Assembly: GCF_010730955.1 (NCBI RefSeq)
Contig: NZ_AP022578.1
Coordinates: 1-64,000 of the forward strand
Reading direction: 5' to 3'
Length of the DNA: 64,000 nt
Source of the DNA: Mycolicibacterium aubagnense
GTDB taxonomy: Bacteria; Actinomycetota; Actinomycetes; Mycobacteriales; Mycobacteriaceae
Shown here: one piece after another, positions 37,961 to 48,344 of the stretch
Layout: each line of letters opens with the position of its first letter
Position numbering within the stretch: position 1 is the stretch's first letter
Made by a program: the position numbers and the translations under genes
Notes under the pieces: model-generated
Databases searched by the model: none
Told to the model about the DNA's origin: nothing
The model's input: the letters and a program-made list of their open reading frames with translations, nothing else

Positions 37961-39523
37961 ATGGGACCGTCCCCGCTAAACGTGCAATTGGGCCGCCGCG
38001 GCTTCCTGGCCGCCACTATCGCGGGTGGGTTCGCGCTCGCCGGCTGCAGTAGCCGGCCACCAGCCCCGCCCGCCGCGCCTAGTGGCGGGTTGTCTGCCGC
38101 GATCGCCGCGGCGGAGGCGGCGCGGCCGCATACGGGCCGCGCCGTCACCGCGGCGTTGACCCCGCAGGCGGCCACCGTGGACCTGGGCGGCCCCACGCTG
38201 CGCACGCTGACCTACGGCGCCACCATCCCGGCTCCGGTGATCCGAGCCAACGTGGGCGATGAGCTTGCGGTCACCGTGACCAACCGGCTCGATCACCCCA
38301 CGTCGGTGCACTGGCACGGCATCGCGCTGCGCAACGACATGGATGGTGCACCGCCGGCCACCCCGAACATCGATGCTGGCAAGGAGTTCACTTACCGGTT
38401 CTCGGTACCACATTCGGGCACCTACTGGGCTCATCCGCACGTTGAACTCGACGCCGACTACGGACTGTATGTCCCAGTGATCGTCGACGACCCGCGCGAG
38501 GCGGGCGGCTACGACGCCGAATGGATTGTCGTGCTGGATGACTGGACTGACGGCATCGGGAAGACGCCGCAGCAGATTTTCGATGAGCTGCGCAAGAACG
38601 GCATGGGCGGCATGCCCGGTATGGGGGATATGCCGGGTATGGGCGATATGCCGGGCATGGGAGGTACTCCGAGCGCCGGTGGCATGGCGCCGATGGGCGG
38701 GATGTACACCAGCGCGTTGCTCGGTGGGGACGCGGGCGACGTGAACTACCCCTACTACCTGATTAACGGGCGTATCCCGGGTGCGCCGACCACGTTCACC
38801 GCTAAACCCGGCCAGCGGATCCGCCTGCGCATCATCAACGCCGGGTCGGACACGGCGTTTCGGGTGGCGCTGGCCGGGCACACGATGACGGTCACGCACA
38901 CCGACGGTTTTGCGGTGATCCCGACCGAGGTGGACGCCCTGCTGGTGGGGATGGGCGAACGCTACGACGTCCTGGTCACCGCCGCCGACGGCGTCTTTCC
39001 GCTGGTGGCGCTGGCTGAAGGCAAAAACGCGGTGGCGCGTGCCCTGCTGTCCACGGGCACGGGAAGCCCGCCCGATCCCGGCTTTCAGCCGACCGAGCTG
39101 ACCAAGCGGGTCGGTACGGTCGCGATGTTCACCGCCACCGCGCCGGTCGACCTTGGCGCACGCACCCCCGACGTCAACCTGGAAGCGGTGTTGGCGGGCG
39201 ACATGATGCAATACAACTGGACCATCAACGGCGCCGCATTCGACAAAACCCAGCCGCTGCAGATCAACCAGGGCCAGCGCGCCGTGCTGACCTTTACCAA
39301 CAACACCGAGATGTGGCACCCCATGCATCTGCACGGCCACACATTCCAGATCATCAAACCTGACGGCAGCCTCGGCGCTCGTAAAGACACCGCGGTCGTG
39401 CTGCCCAAGCAGAAGCTCGCGGTCGCGCTGGTCGCCGACAATCCGGGTGTGTGGATGATGCACTGCCACAACACCTATCACCAGGCCGCCGGGATGATGA
39501 CCAGTCTCAACTACCGGCCCTGA
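37961..39523 (+). CDS. mmcO: MmcO-like multicopper oxidase lipoprotein
   Basis: A 520-residue oxidase that would convert Cu(I) to Cu(II) outside the membrane. The N-terminus has a Tat-type signal (GRRGFLAATIAGGFALAGCS) with lipobox LAGC. Copper ligands are in SVHWHGIALRNDMDG, GTYWAHPHVELDADYG, MWHPMHLHGHTFQI and WMMHCHNTYHQAAGMM. A Met-rich insert at about residues 217-250 repeats GMGDMP and could capture Cu(I). ATG 37961 follows AGGAGAG. M. tuberculosis MmcO (Rv0846c) is divergent from lpqS; here lpqS is about 16 kb away, showing rearrangement. Confidence 0.88.
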   Translation: MGPSPLNVQLGRRGFLAATIAGGFALAGCSSRPPAPPAAPSGGLSAAIAAAEAARPHTGRAVTAALTPQAATVDLGGPTLRTLTYGATIPAPVIRANVGDELAVTVTNRLDHPTSVHWHGIALRNDMDGAPPATPNIDAGKEFTYRFSVPHSGTYWAHPHVELDADYGLYVPVIVDDPREAGGYDAEWIVVLDDWTDGIGKTPQQIFDELRKNGMGGMPGMGDMPGMGDMPGMGGTPSAGGMAPMGGMYTSALLGGDAGDVNYPYYLINGRIPGAPTTFTAKPGQRIRLRIINAGSDTAFRVALAGHTMTVTHTDGFAVIPTEVDALLVGMGERYDVLVTAADGVFPLVALAEGKNAVARALLSTGTGSPPDPGFQPTELTKRVGTVAMFTATAPVDLGARTPDVNLEAVLAGDMMQYNWTINGAAFDKTQPLQINQGQRAVLTFTNNTEMWHPMHLHGHTFQIIKPDGSLGARKDTAVVLPKQKLAVALVADNPGVWMMHCHNTYHQAAGMMTSLNYRP

Positions 39524-39609
39524 CGGCCGGGCCGCCGTCGTTCTGCGGGTGACCGTAGCCCGGTCGCCGGCAGAACGGACGGCTGGCACGTTCCGATTCG
39601 CAGTGACGG

Positions 39610-40200
39610 TCAGCGCCGCTCGGGACAGCCGGGGCAGCCGGCGTCGCAGCACGGGCAGTCATCCATCGGCATGGACATCGTCATGGGCTTGGACATCATC
39701 GGCGCCATGGCCGCCATGTTGCACCACATCATCGCCGGCTTCGGGCCACCGGCGTTGTACGCCACGGCCATCGGATCGGGCCCGGTGACATCGAAATAGA
39801 TTTTGCCCGTTGCCGATTGGCCCTCGGACAGGGTGGCGGCGGAGATACCGGCCGGGGTGGCCAACTGCCACAGGACCGGGTACTGCGTGTGCCCGGCACC
39901 CATCGCGCCGAAGTTGGGGATCACCGGTGTCACCGCACCGGCCGCAGCGCGCACCGTCACCGTCGCTTCCCACAACCGCCCGGCCAGCGGGTAGCCCGGA
40001 GCGGCATCGCTACTCGGGCGGAGGTCGGTCAATGTCCACTCGGCGGTCGCCGCCCCACCGGCATCGGTCAACTGTTGCTGTGACCCAAGCTGGTGCGGAC
40101 ATTTCATCGCCGCGGCGGCAAGCGGCGCCCCCATCGTCATCAGCGCAAACAGCGCCACCGCCGCCATGATCAGCCGCCGGACCGCACGCACCATAGCCAT
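39610..40200 (-). CDS. MPT63-like exported protein with Met/Cys-rich tail
   Basis: A 196-residue protein with signal peptide MAMVRAVRRLIMAAVALFAL, cleaved after APLAAAA. The mature domain follows the MPT63/DUF1942 pattern: KCPHQLGSQQQLTDAGG, AEWTLTDLRPSSDAAPGYPL, ATVTVRAAAGAVTPVIPNFG and SATGKIYFDVTGPDPMAVAY. The last 45 residues are rich in Met and Cys (MMWCNMAAMAPMM, MTMSMPMDDCPCCDAGCPGC), an addition not typical of MPT63 and well suited to bind Cu(I). It converges on mmcO. ACTACGTA motifs lie 17-34 bases before the ATG. Confidence 0.75.
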   Translation of the reverse strand: MAMVRAVRRLIMAAVALFALMTMGAPLAAAAMKCPHQLGSQQQLTDAGGAATAEWTLTDLRPSSDAAPGYPLAGRLWEATVTVRAAAGAVTPVIPNFGAMGAGHTQYPVLWQLATPAGISAATLSEGQSATGKIYFDVTGPDPMAVAYNAGGPKPAMMWCNMAAMAPMMSKPMTMSMPMDDCPCCDAGCPGCPERR

Positions 40201-40216
40201 TCACCTTTCCTCAAAC

Positions 40217-40234
40217 CTACGTAGATACTACGTA
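40217..40234 (-). promoter_or_regulatory. ACTACGTA motif pair upstream of the MPT63-like gene
   Basis: CTACGTAG (40217-40224) and ACTACGTA (40227-40234) sit next to each other in the leader. The same TACGTA-centred word recurs upstream of the exported-protein genes at 45562, 50604 and 63133. A shared regulator is possible; no binding protein is identified. Confidence 0.4.
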
Positions 40235-40975
40235 CACTAGCACCAGGTGCCGCGCGGGCGGGCGAATACCCGCGACGTACTTGCGCTGACGCCACCTTGG
40301 TCCGCGATGCGACGACGTCAGCGTGAAGTTCGCGTGAAGCTCCTTTGAACCCGACAGCTTTTCGCGCACGGTGAGCTTCGGGGCGGCCAGCGCCGTCGGT
40401 TCGTCGGCACTGTCACGATAGTGCCGCCCCGGTGATGACGTGCGGGGCGGTACGCCGAGGTACTCACCTTGACACCCTCCAGGTAGCAGCCAGTCCCGAG
40501 GGATCATCCACGGCCCACCGCAGGGCGCCCTATGCCACCTCCACGTTGCCGGTGCGGCGCTTTGTGCGTGCCGGTCGGGCGTGGTTCATAACCGTTTCAT
40601 CTTCATCCAGGCGGTGATGGCGCGCCGGATGACTCCACCGCGCTCGTTGAGGTTGTGCTTGTCGTGGCGGTAGCCACGATGAGGGCCGGGCCGAGGCCGA
40701 CCGGCACCGCTGGTCGCACCGAGGTGACTGATCGGATCGGGAACATCGACCGATCACCGGTCTGACTGGATCGGGTGAACCGTGGTGCTGAACCCGGAGT
40801 ATCTTCGAGCGGGGGAACCCTGCAGCGCCGCGGGTCTCATGGGCGGTCGGGACGAATCCCTATGCAAGGCCACGTGTTAACGCACGAGTATCCGTCCATG
40901 GGGCAAGGTGTGGCTTCGTGCGGTTTCGGGCTACCACGACTTCACTGGTTGCCCGAACACGGGGACTGCGCGGTG
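40235..40975. other. gene-free stretch, possible transposase tail
   Basis: I see no gene I can defend. On the minus strand around 40590-40690 one frame reads GPHRGYRHDKHNLNERGGVI then RRAITAWMKMKRL and stops. This has the look of a transposase end, but no element ends or other motifs support it. The rest contains nothing I can interpret. Confidence 0.3.
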
Positions 40976-41212
40976 TCAAGGGTGTGACGACGACCGACCA
41001 CCGTCGTCAATGTCGACGCCAGAGTCGGTCTCGGTGTCATTCGTTGTGGGTCCCGCGTCCGATTGCGGACCTTTAGAGTGCCCGCCGGCCGCGCGCACAC
41101 CCTGGTCTCCGGCATCAAGGAGATTCCTTGTACCTCTGAGGTTTTCGGCCGCTTGGTTGATCTCGGGGGTGGCCCCGCTGCAGCAGCAGACGGGCGGGGT
41201 GGGACCGGGCAT
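40976..41212 (-). CDS. small CCC-motif protein downstream of the copper ATPase
   Basis: A 78-residue protein starting MPGPTPPVCCCSGATPEINQ, followed by a hydrophilic, low-complexity C-terminus ending DDGGRSSSHP. GAAGGA lies before ATG 41212. A longer form from GTG 41245 is possible, and the ATPase stop is only 36 bases upstream, so it is the last gene of the copper operon. The CCC triplet near the N-terminus suggests metal binding, perhaps as a small Cu(I) carrier. No family recognised. Confidence 0.55.
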   Translation of the reverse strand: MPGPTPPVCCCSGATPEINQAAENLRGTRNLLDAGDQGVRAAGGHSKGPQSDAGPTTNDTETDSGVDIDDGGRSSSHP

Positions 41213-41248
41213 GGTGTTTCCTTCGGGGCGTTGGGATGGGTGCACGGG

Positions 41249-43528
<2,280 letters not shown>

Positions 43529-43571
43529 GGTGCCGCTCCTCTCAATGATTCGATGGGCGTTGATGTTTCGA

Positions 43572-44522
43572 TCAGTGCGTACCGGCATGACTGTCGTCTC
43601 GCTGGCCGCCGGCGGGCTGGCTGCCATCGCCAGACTGTGCGTCTACGACGAACGTAGCCGTGCGCACCGTTCCGTCGATCTGAAAATCCAGGTACAGCAA
43701 GTACTTTCCGGGAGTCGGGGCTTCGGCTGCGAACGAGATCGTAGGTCCACCGGTTTGCCCCGGCGTGGGTTCACTGCCTTCGGGGTGCACGTGCAGGTAG
43801 GCCAAGTCGCCGCCGCGCAGCGCCACGAGGTGGCCGAACGCACCCAGATAGGGCTGCAGGTTGGTGACGGGTGTCCCGTTACGCGACACGGTCGCAGCGA
43901 GATTGCGGGTGGCACCGGCAACCAGATCGCCCGCGAGGGTCACGGTGTACCCCGCCACCTGGTCGACGGTCCGCGCAATGCCCGGATCCACGGGGGTGAA
44001 CGCTCCCGCGACCTCCACCGAGCGGGTCAAGGTCAGCTTCGGTGCAGCGGGTGCGTCGGCCGGCTGGAAGTCGGTGAACACGCGGTATGTGCCAGCGGCC
44101 CGCCACCGCCAGGGAATCGACCATGTTCCCGTCGCTGCGTCCAGCGTCGGGTGAACGTGCCGGAATTGGCTGCCGTCGGCCCGCACCACGATCAGGTGTA
44201 GGTCACGATCGTGGGTGGTGGCGAATGTGGTCAGCGGCGTCCCGCTCGCGGTGTGAATCCGGAATCGCAGAACCCCGTCGACGTCAACGGCGCCCGGTGC
44301 GCTCACCTCCGACAGCAGGTATCCGTTCTGGCTCAGGGACAGGCCGGGCAACTCCGGTGCAGCCGCGTCGGGCCGGTGCGTGCCATGGCCCGGCGCCTGG
44401 CTTTCCTGTTGCCACGCGTGAACAGCACTGCCAGGGACAACCGCGTTCGACACGGCGAACGCGCCGCCGAACGCCACCACCAATCCGGCGCCGTACGCCG
44501 CCAGCCGTCCCGCAGCGTTCAT
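43572..44522 (-). CDS. membrane-anchored exported protein of the copper operon
   Basis: A 316-residue protein with an N-terminal signal-anchor ([20 protein letters not shown]). Two beta-sandwich-like repeats follow: [20 protein letters not shown] plus VHPTLD, and [20 protein letters not shown] plus PEG. The HxH/HVHP patterns are potential copper sites. A His/Asp-rich end ([12 protein letters not shown]) completes it. The start overlaps the stop of the CopZ-type gene (ATGA), and the ATPase follows 43 bases after its stop. It probably receives or buffers copper outside the membrane. Confidence 0.7.
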   Translation of the reverse strand: MNAAGRLAAYGAGLVVAFGGAFAVSNAVVPGSAVHAWQQESQAPGHGTHRPDAAAPELPGLSLSQNGYLLSEVSAPGAVDVDGVLRFRIHTASGTPLTTFATTHDRDLHLIVVRADGSQFRHVHPTLDAATGTWSIPWRWRAAGTYRVFTDFQPADAPAAPKLTLTRSVEVAGAFTPVDPGIARTVDQVAGYTVTLAGDLVAGATRNLAATVSRNGTPVTNLQPYLGAFGHLVALRGGDLAYLHVHPEGSEPTPGQTGGPTISFAAEAPTPGKYLLYLDFQIDGTVRTATFVVDAQSGDGSQPAGGQRDDSHAGTH

Positions 44523-44728
44523 GAGACCCGCACGGCCGCATACCCGGCTTCACTGACCGCGGACACGACGTCATCGACATCGATGTCGGCCCCGGTGACT
44601 GCGAGGCGTCCCGTCTGGGCACTGACCTCGATTCCGCTCACGCCGGGCACCCGGCCCACCTCTTCGCGAACCGACATTTCGCAGTGCCCGCAGGTCATCC
44701 CGCTCACTTCGAATTCGATGGTCGTCAT
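44519..44728 (-). CDS. CopZ-type copper chaperone
   Basis: A 69-residue heavy-metal-associated domain: MTTIEFEVSGMTCGHCEMSV then REEVGRVPGVSGIEVSAQTG and a C-terminal strand ending [10 protein letters not shown]. The GMTCGHC loop binds Cu(I). Such chaperones deliver copper to the N-terminal domain of the P1B ATPase, encoded two genes downstream. It is the first gene of the operon, with two CsoR-like boxes 36-94 bases upstream of its ATG. Confidence 0.9.
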   Translation of the reverse strand: MTTIEFEVSGMTCGHCEMSVREEVGRVPGVSGIEVSAQTGRLAVTGADIDVDDVVSAVSEAGYAAVRVS

Positions 44729-44763
44729 GGTGCACACTCCTTCTTGTTGCGACTGCGACATGA

Positions 44764-44822
44764 ATACCCACCTGGGGTACGCCCACCAATGCACACGTCG
44801 AATGTATACCCCGCTGGGGTAT
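44764..44822 (-). promoter_or_regulatory. two CsoR/RicR-like boxes before the copper operon
   Basis: Site 1 is ATACCCACCTGGGGTA (44764-44779, imperfect). Site 2 is TATACCCCGCTGGGGTAT (44805-44822, with perfect arms around a short centre). Both match the ATACCCC/GGGGTAT form of the palindrome at 37845-37879. The spacing of about 42 bp, or four helical turns, would allow two tetramers to bind the same face. Confidence 0.75.
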
Positions 44823-44840
44823 GTGGCAAGGCGTGTTCCT

Positions 44841-45517
44841 CCTACTGAACATGCCGAGCGGATGCCTACCACCACGGCGTATACCGCCTAGCGGGTATTC
44901 GCGCAGGCGTCGTTGGATCGGCCTCGCATCGATGCTCACGCAACCGCCCGATGCGCCTCCGTCTTACCCGGTATGGGTATACGGAAGGATGTGAGTGACC
45001 GCCATGGCGGCGCGGGCGGTGAGATCGGCGATCGCTCGCAGCCGATCGGACGCCCAGGCGTTGATCTGCTGGACGGCATGCCTGAGTACCACCGTCACTG
45101 GCGCCGCCGGGCAGCGCGTCGCACATGCGGCGCCGCACTCACAGCGCGACAGTTTTCGGGCCTGTACCGATGCTTGCCGGTGCGCTCGCGAGCGCAGCAC
45201 CCCATGGCGCGTCGATCATCCCGGGGTGAGGTCGCCGTGGTGTCGGCGATCTCACACTCGCCAGCGGGGTCCCAAACGCGTCCCCACGCATGCCAACTCA
45301 ACCCCTGGTAGCTCGGGATTGATCTGATCAGCTCCGTTCCATCACGGCCACCTCGACGCCGACCGATTGTCGAAACCCCTATCGCTCTTGCCCTCCTCGA
45401 CTTGCCCGGCGCCACACCCAGCTCGATCGCAGCCGGCGGTTGCTTTGCCGGCACGGCAGCAATCTATGTATCTGCTTAGTAAGAACACACTTGCGGCCGA
45501 TCCGGTGATACCAAGAA
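44841..45517. other. stretch without a convincing gene; possible ORF 45095-45454
   Basis: A third copper-box-like half site, TACCCGGTATGGGTATA, lies at about 44970-44986. A minus-strand frame at 45454-45095 reads LIRSIPSYQGLSWHAWGRVW then DPAGECEIAD, which looks protein-like, but its ends are basic and of low quality and I recognise no family. Another minus frame (45200-44964) ends VLRHAVQQINAWASDRLRAI. These may be remains of decayed genes. Confidence 0.3.
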
Positions 45518-45534
45518 ACGTAGTACGTACGTAG
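45518..45534 (+). promoter_or_regulatory. ACGTAG-repeat motif upstream of an exported-protein gene
   Basis: ACGTAGTACGTACGTAG contains overlapping TACGTA palindromes, 28-44 bases before ATG 45562. The word matches those at 40217-40234, 50803-50824 and 63057-63064. It is probably an operator or promoter element. Confidence 0.4.
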
Positions 45535-45561
45535 ATGATTCAAGCGGGAAGGGCAGGAGCA

Positions 45562-45873
45562 ATGCGTAGAGGTGGATCGACAATCCTCGCGGCCGCAGCG
45601 ATTTTCGGCATGATGACCATGGTTGCACCCAGCGCCTCGGCCAGTCACACGTCGTCACATCAGTCGCGATCTGATCAACATTCGGCGAGCAATGTCCGTG
45701 GACCTGCGATGAGGGCGACCCCGGGCACCCGAAGCCTGGAAACCCATGGCACCCAGGTTCCTGGGGCCGTGTGGCCGGCCAGCCGGGGGTCGACTCTGCA
45801 GTTGTGGCTCGCCAGCAGGCAACCGCATGCGCATGCGCCGAAAGTCGATTCAACCGTCCGTCAAAGCCGTTGA
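45562..45873 (+). CDS. small exported protein
   Basis: A 103-residue protein with signal peptide MRRGGSTILAAAAIFGMMTM and cleavage after APSASA. The mature part is hydrophilic and rich in Ser, His and Arg (SHTSSHQSRSDQHSASN, RQPHAHAPK). GGCAGGAG precedes ATG 45562. It stands alone on the plus strand between the copper operon and the response-regulator gene. The scattered histidines could bind metal. No family recognised; the mature sequence is unremarkable, so coding rests on the signal peptide and ribosome site. Confidence 0.5.
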   Translation: MRRGGSTILAAAAIFGMMTMVAPSASASHTSSHQSRSDQHSASNVRGPAMRATPGTRSLETHGTQVPGAVWPASRGSTLQLWLASRQPHAHAPKVDSTVRQSR

Positions 45874-46221
45874 CGATTGACGGCCGCGACGACAATCGTT
45901 TGCACCGTGATATCCCAAGCCGGATACGGAGAACCCGCTCGGTCGTCGGTTGGCCCCAGTCCGCATGCGTCGATACCCGTGGCGTACCTGATACTGGCGG
46001 TCGATCTTGCGATGAGCAATGCCCAATCCGACTGCATGGCACAACCTTTCGCGCAAGCGTAAAGGTCCATCAACATTTGAACTTAGCATGAACGGGGTGA
46101 CAATGTTCTGTGCGACCAACAAGATAAGACAATGATTGCGACCTCGGTGCCACTACGAGAGCGTTACGACGATGCTGTGGGACTTGGCCAGCCCACGCCC
46201 GGGGAGAGGGGCGCCGGGTCG
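45874..46221. other. gene-free stretch before the response regulator
   Basis: A short frame from 45877 (VDLAMSNAQSDCMAQPF near its end) is not convincing. The final 100 bases are likely the promoter region of the response-regulator gene. Nothing else recognised. Confidence 0.35.
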
Positions 46222-46956
46222 ATGATCAGGGTGCTGTTGGTCGATGGGGAGCCGTCGCTGGCGAACCGGGTGAAGATGGCCCTGCACTACGAGGGGTGGG
46301 TCGTCGAGATTGCGCACAATGTCCGGGATGCGGTAGCCAAGGTCGCCGAGATGGAACCGGACGTGTTGGTGCTCGATGTCAGATTGCCCGGAGCCGACGG
46401 CTGGCAGCTCCTGCAGCGGATTCGCGAGACGCGGCGGTACACGCCCACCTTGGTTCTAGCGGACCGGGATTCGGTGACATGCCGGATGTCGGGAGCGGTC
46501 GGTGGTGCTGACGATTACATGTCCAAACCTTTCAGCTCAGAGGAGCTTGTGGCGCGGCTGCGCGGGTTGCTGCGCCGCGCCAGTCAGCTGGCGCCGGTGG
46601 CCGACGAAATGCTCACCGTCGGTGACCTGGAACTCAATAGCGTCAGCCGGGAAGTGACCCGTGCTGGTGAGCCGATCTCCTTGACTGTCACCGAGTTCGA
46701 GCTCTTGCGATATCTGATGCGCAATCCTTGTCGGGCGATCAGGCGCAATGAGATTGTCGACCGGGTGTGGAGCTATGGCTTCGGCGGCAAGCCCACAATC
46801 GTGGACCTGTACATCTCGTATCTGCGCAAGAAGATCGACACCGGACGCGAACCGACGATCCACACGGTCCGCGGTGTGGGGTACATGCTGCGGCCGGCGG
46901 TGCGCAGGGCTGAGACCTACGACGTGCGCGTCGGCACATCGCATGCTCCCTGGTAA
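46222..46956 (+). CDS. OmpR-family response regulator, orphan
   Basis: A 244-residue DNA-binding response regulator. The receiver domain has MIRVLLVDGEPSLANRVKMA, the phospho-acceptor VLVLDVRLPGADGW and SKPFSSEELVARLRGLLRRA (Lys). The C-terminal winged helix has SLTVTEFELLRYLMRNPCRA, DRVWSYGFGGKPTIVDLYIS and HTVRGVGYMLRP. One of the paired acidic residues is Gly (VDGEP instead of VDDEP), and the usual Thr/Ser region is altered, so phosphorylation may differ. ATG 46222 is chosen because it follows GGGGAGAGGGG and starts right at the receiver; ATG 46132 would add 30 residues. No sensor kinase gene lies in the window. Confidence 0.85.
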   Translation: MIRVLLVDGEPSLANRVKMALHYEGWVVEIAHNVRDAVAKVAEMEPDVLVLDVRLPGADGWQLLQRIRETRRYTPTLVLADRDSVTCRMSGAVGGADDYMSKPFSSEELVARLRGLLRRASQLAPVADEMLTVGDLELNSVSREVTRAGEPISLTVTEFELLRYLMRNPCRAIRRNEIVDRVWSYGFGGKPTIVDLYISYLRKKIDTGREPTIHTVRGVGYMLRPAVRRAETYDVRVGTSHAPW

Positions 46957-47345
46957 CGGCCCGGACGGCGCTGCGCGTGGCGGGCCGAACTCATTGGGTC
47001 CCCTGAGGCGTTAGGGCCATCGTATGACCGGTTGCCGATCATGCGTGGCGACCCATTTTCCAGTCGAAGCCGGCGTTGTCGGCGTGAGCGTATTCACACA
47101 GCAGCGTCCGGGTTCCTGTTCGAAGCCGTGCTCACCCAGAGCTCACCGCGCGGTGGACACCCGGCGCGCGCCACGGGTGACCTCGCGTTGCAGTGTTGGC
47201 GAAACCCTAAACGCACGACGCGCTCCGTGGCCGCTGAGGCGCGACAGGCGACATCGCACGTGTAGTCCGACGGCTCAAGGGCGGTTTCACAACACGCTAT
47301 CGGGGTAGGCCCATCGGACCGTCCCCAGCAGAATGGAGCACACCA
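46957..47345. other. gene-free stretch between the response regulator and the copper storage gene
   Basis: No frame here has domain features. CGGGGTAGGCCCA near 47302 faintly resembles a CsoR half box, and GGAG before ATG 47346 is the likely ribosome site of the next gene. Confidence 0.35.
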
Positions 47346-47753
47346 ATGAGCACTTCATGCACGATCCTCGAAACCCATCCGCGCAGGGCCCCCGACAATC
47401 TCACGGCAGTTCTGGCGCAATGCCTCGATGCGTGCAGGGATTGCGCACAATCGTGCACCCAGTGCGCCGATGCGTGCCTCAGCGAGCCGTCGGTCGATCA
47501 GCTTGCTGTGTGTATCGCCGTCAACCTCGACTGCGCCGACGTGTGCGCTGTCACTGCGAACGTCAACGCGCGCCTGACCGGATTCGACTCGGAGTTGGCC
47601 AAAGCAATGCTCGCAGGCTGTGCGGTTGCCTGCCGGGTGTGCGGCGCTGAGTGCGAACGCCATGCAGCGCACCACCAGCACTGCAAAGCCTGTGCTGACC
47701 AATGTCGAGATTGTGAACAGGCATGTCGCGACCTCATCGCCGCACTGGGCTGA
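47346..47753 (+). CDS. Csp-type copper storage protein (four-helix bundle)
   Basis: A 135-residue cytosolic protein (no signal peptide) with 19 cysteines in helical CxxxC spacing: AQCLDACRDCAQSCTQCADA, VCIAVNLDCADVCAV, GCAVACRVCGAECER and HCKACADQCRDCEQACRDL. This is the pattern of the DUF326/Csp family, whose four-helix bundles line their core with Cys and hold many Cu(I) ions. The HHQHC segment near residue 110 matches the family's copper entry region. It would buffer copper inside the cell next to the efflux operon. Confidence 0.85.
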   Translation: MSTSCTILETHPRRAPDNLTAVLAQCLDACRDCAQSCTQCADACLSEPSVDQLAVCIAVNLDCADVCAVTANVNARLTGFDSELAKAMLAGCAVACRVCGAECERHAAHHQHCKACADQCRDCEQACRDLIAALG

Positions 47754-48104
47754 TCGCAGCGCAAAGCTGCATGTCCCTGCGAATCCCGTTGCCACGACGT
47801 CCCATCGATTCTGTACGTTGACAATACGAAGGGCGCTGGAACGCCGACCGCAGGCGGGAGTCGGAGCTCGGTAGCGGCTCTTATCCGCGCCCCGCGCCGT
47901 TAATCGACGCGCCCTTGCGGCGCCCGGGCCGGGCGCCCTTGCGGCGCCCGGGCCGTTGGACCCACCACGCGGGCACCGACCACTGGCCTATGTCGTACGG
48001 CAGTATGTGGTGTCCCATGGCGGCGGGATTAGGGACTTTTGGCACTGGGTCCTCTTCGGAGTTGGCGCGACGCTGGTTGTAGCGGCAACGACAGGAGAAC
48101 TACC
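47754..48104. other. gene-free stretch with tandem GC-rich repeat
   Basis: No gene is visible. A 24-bp unit beginning GCGCCCTTGCGGCGCCCGGG is present twice in tandem at 47909-47932 and 47933-47956. ACAGGAGAAC just before 48105 is the ribosome site of the next gene. Confidence 0.45.
47909..47956. repeat. 24-bp tandem duplication
   Basis: Two adjacent copies differ only at the last base. The unit is GC-only apart from two T residues and can form internal hairpins (GGCGCCCGGGCCGGGCGCC across the junction). It may act as a terminator behind the Csp gene or be a neutral duplication. Confidence 0.6.
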
Positions 48105-48344
48105 GTGAAAACCCTATTCCGCCTGATGCTTTCATCTGGCGCCGCAGCCACGCTCGGCGCTGCGATCGCGCTCACTGCTCCATCGGCAGTGGCACAGCCA
48201 CAGGAATGCCTGGAACCGTCCACCGGCGTTCACGAATGCACCTCGCCGGGCCACGCGCAGATCCACGTCCCGCCGCCGGCGCCGCCCAACAATCCCAACA
48301 TTGGACCTGGCGGTGGACCTCCGCATTTGCCGTGGATAGGCTAG
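48105..48344 (+). CDS. small exported proline-rich protein
   Basis: A 79-residue protein. GTG 48105 follows ACAGGAG. The signal peptide (VKTLFRLMLSSGAAATLGAA, IALTAPSAVAQ) is cleaved before QPQECLEPSTGVHECTSPGH. The mature part has two cysteines and a Pro/Gly-rich end (VPPPAPPNNPNIGPGGGPPH). Small secreted proteins of this type are common in mycobacteria; function unknown. Confidence 0.6.
   Translation: MKTLFRLMLSSGAAATLGAAIALTAPSAVAQPQECLEPSTGVHECTSPGHAQIHVPPPAPPNNPNIGPGGGPPHLPWIG

Noticed and set aside
44964..45200. Possible CsoR-family gene upstream of the copper operon
   Set aside because: None of the CsoR landmarks (the RLRRIEGQVRG-type helix or the Cys/His ligands) could be found in any frame.
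47909..47956. Tandem 24-bp repeat as a possible CRISPR or satellite array
   Set aside because: Only two adjacent units with no spacer; no cas genes in the window.
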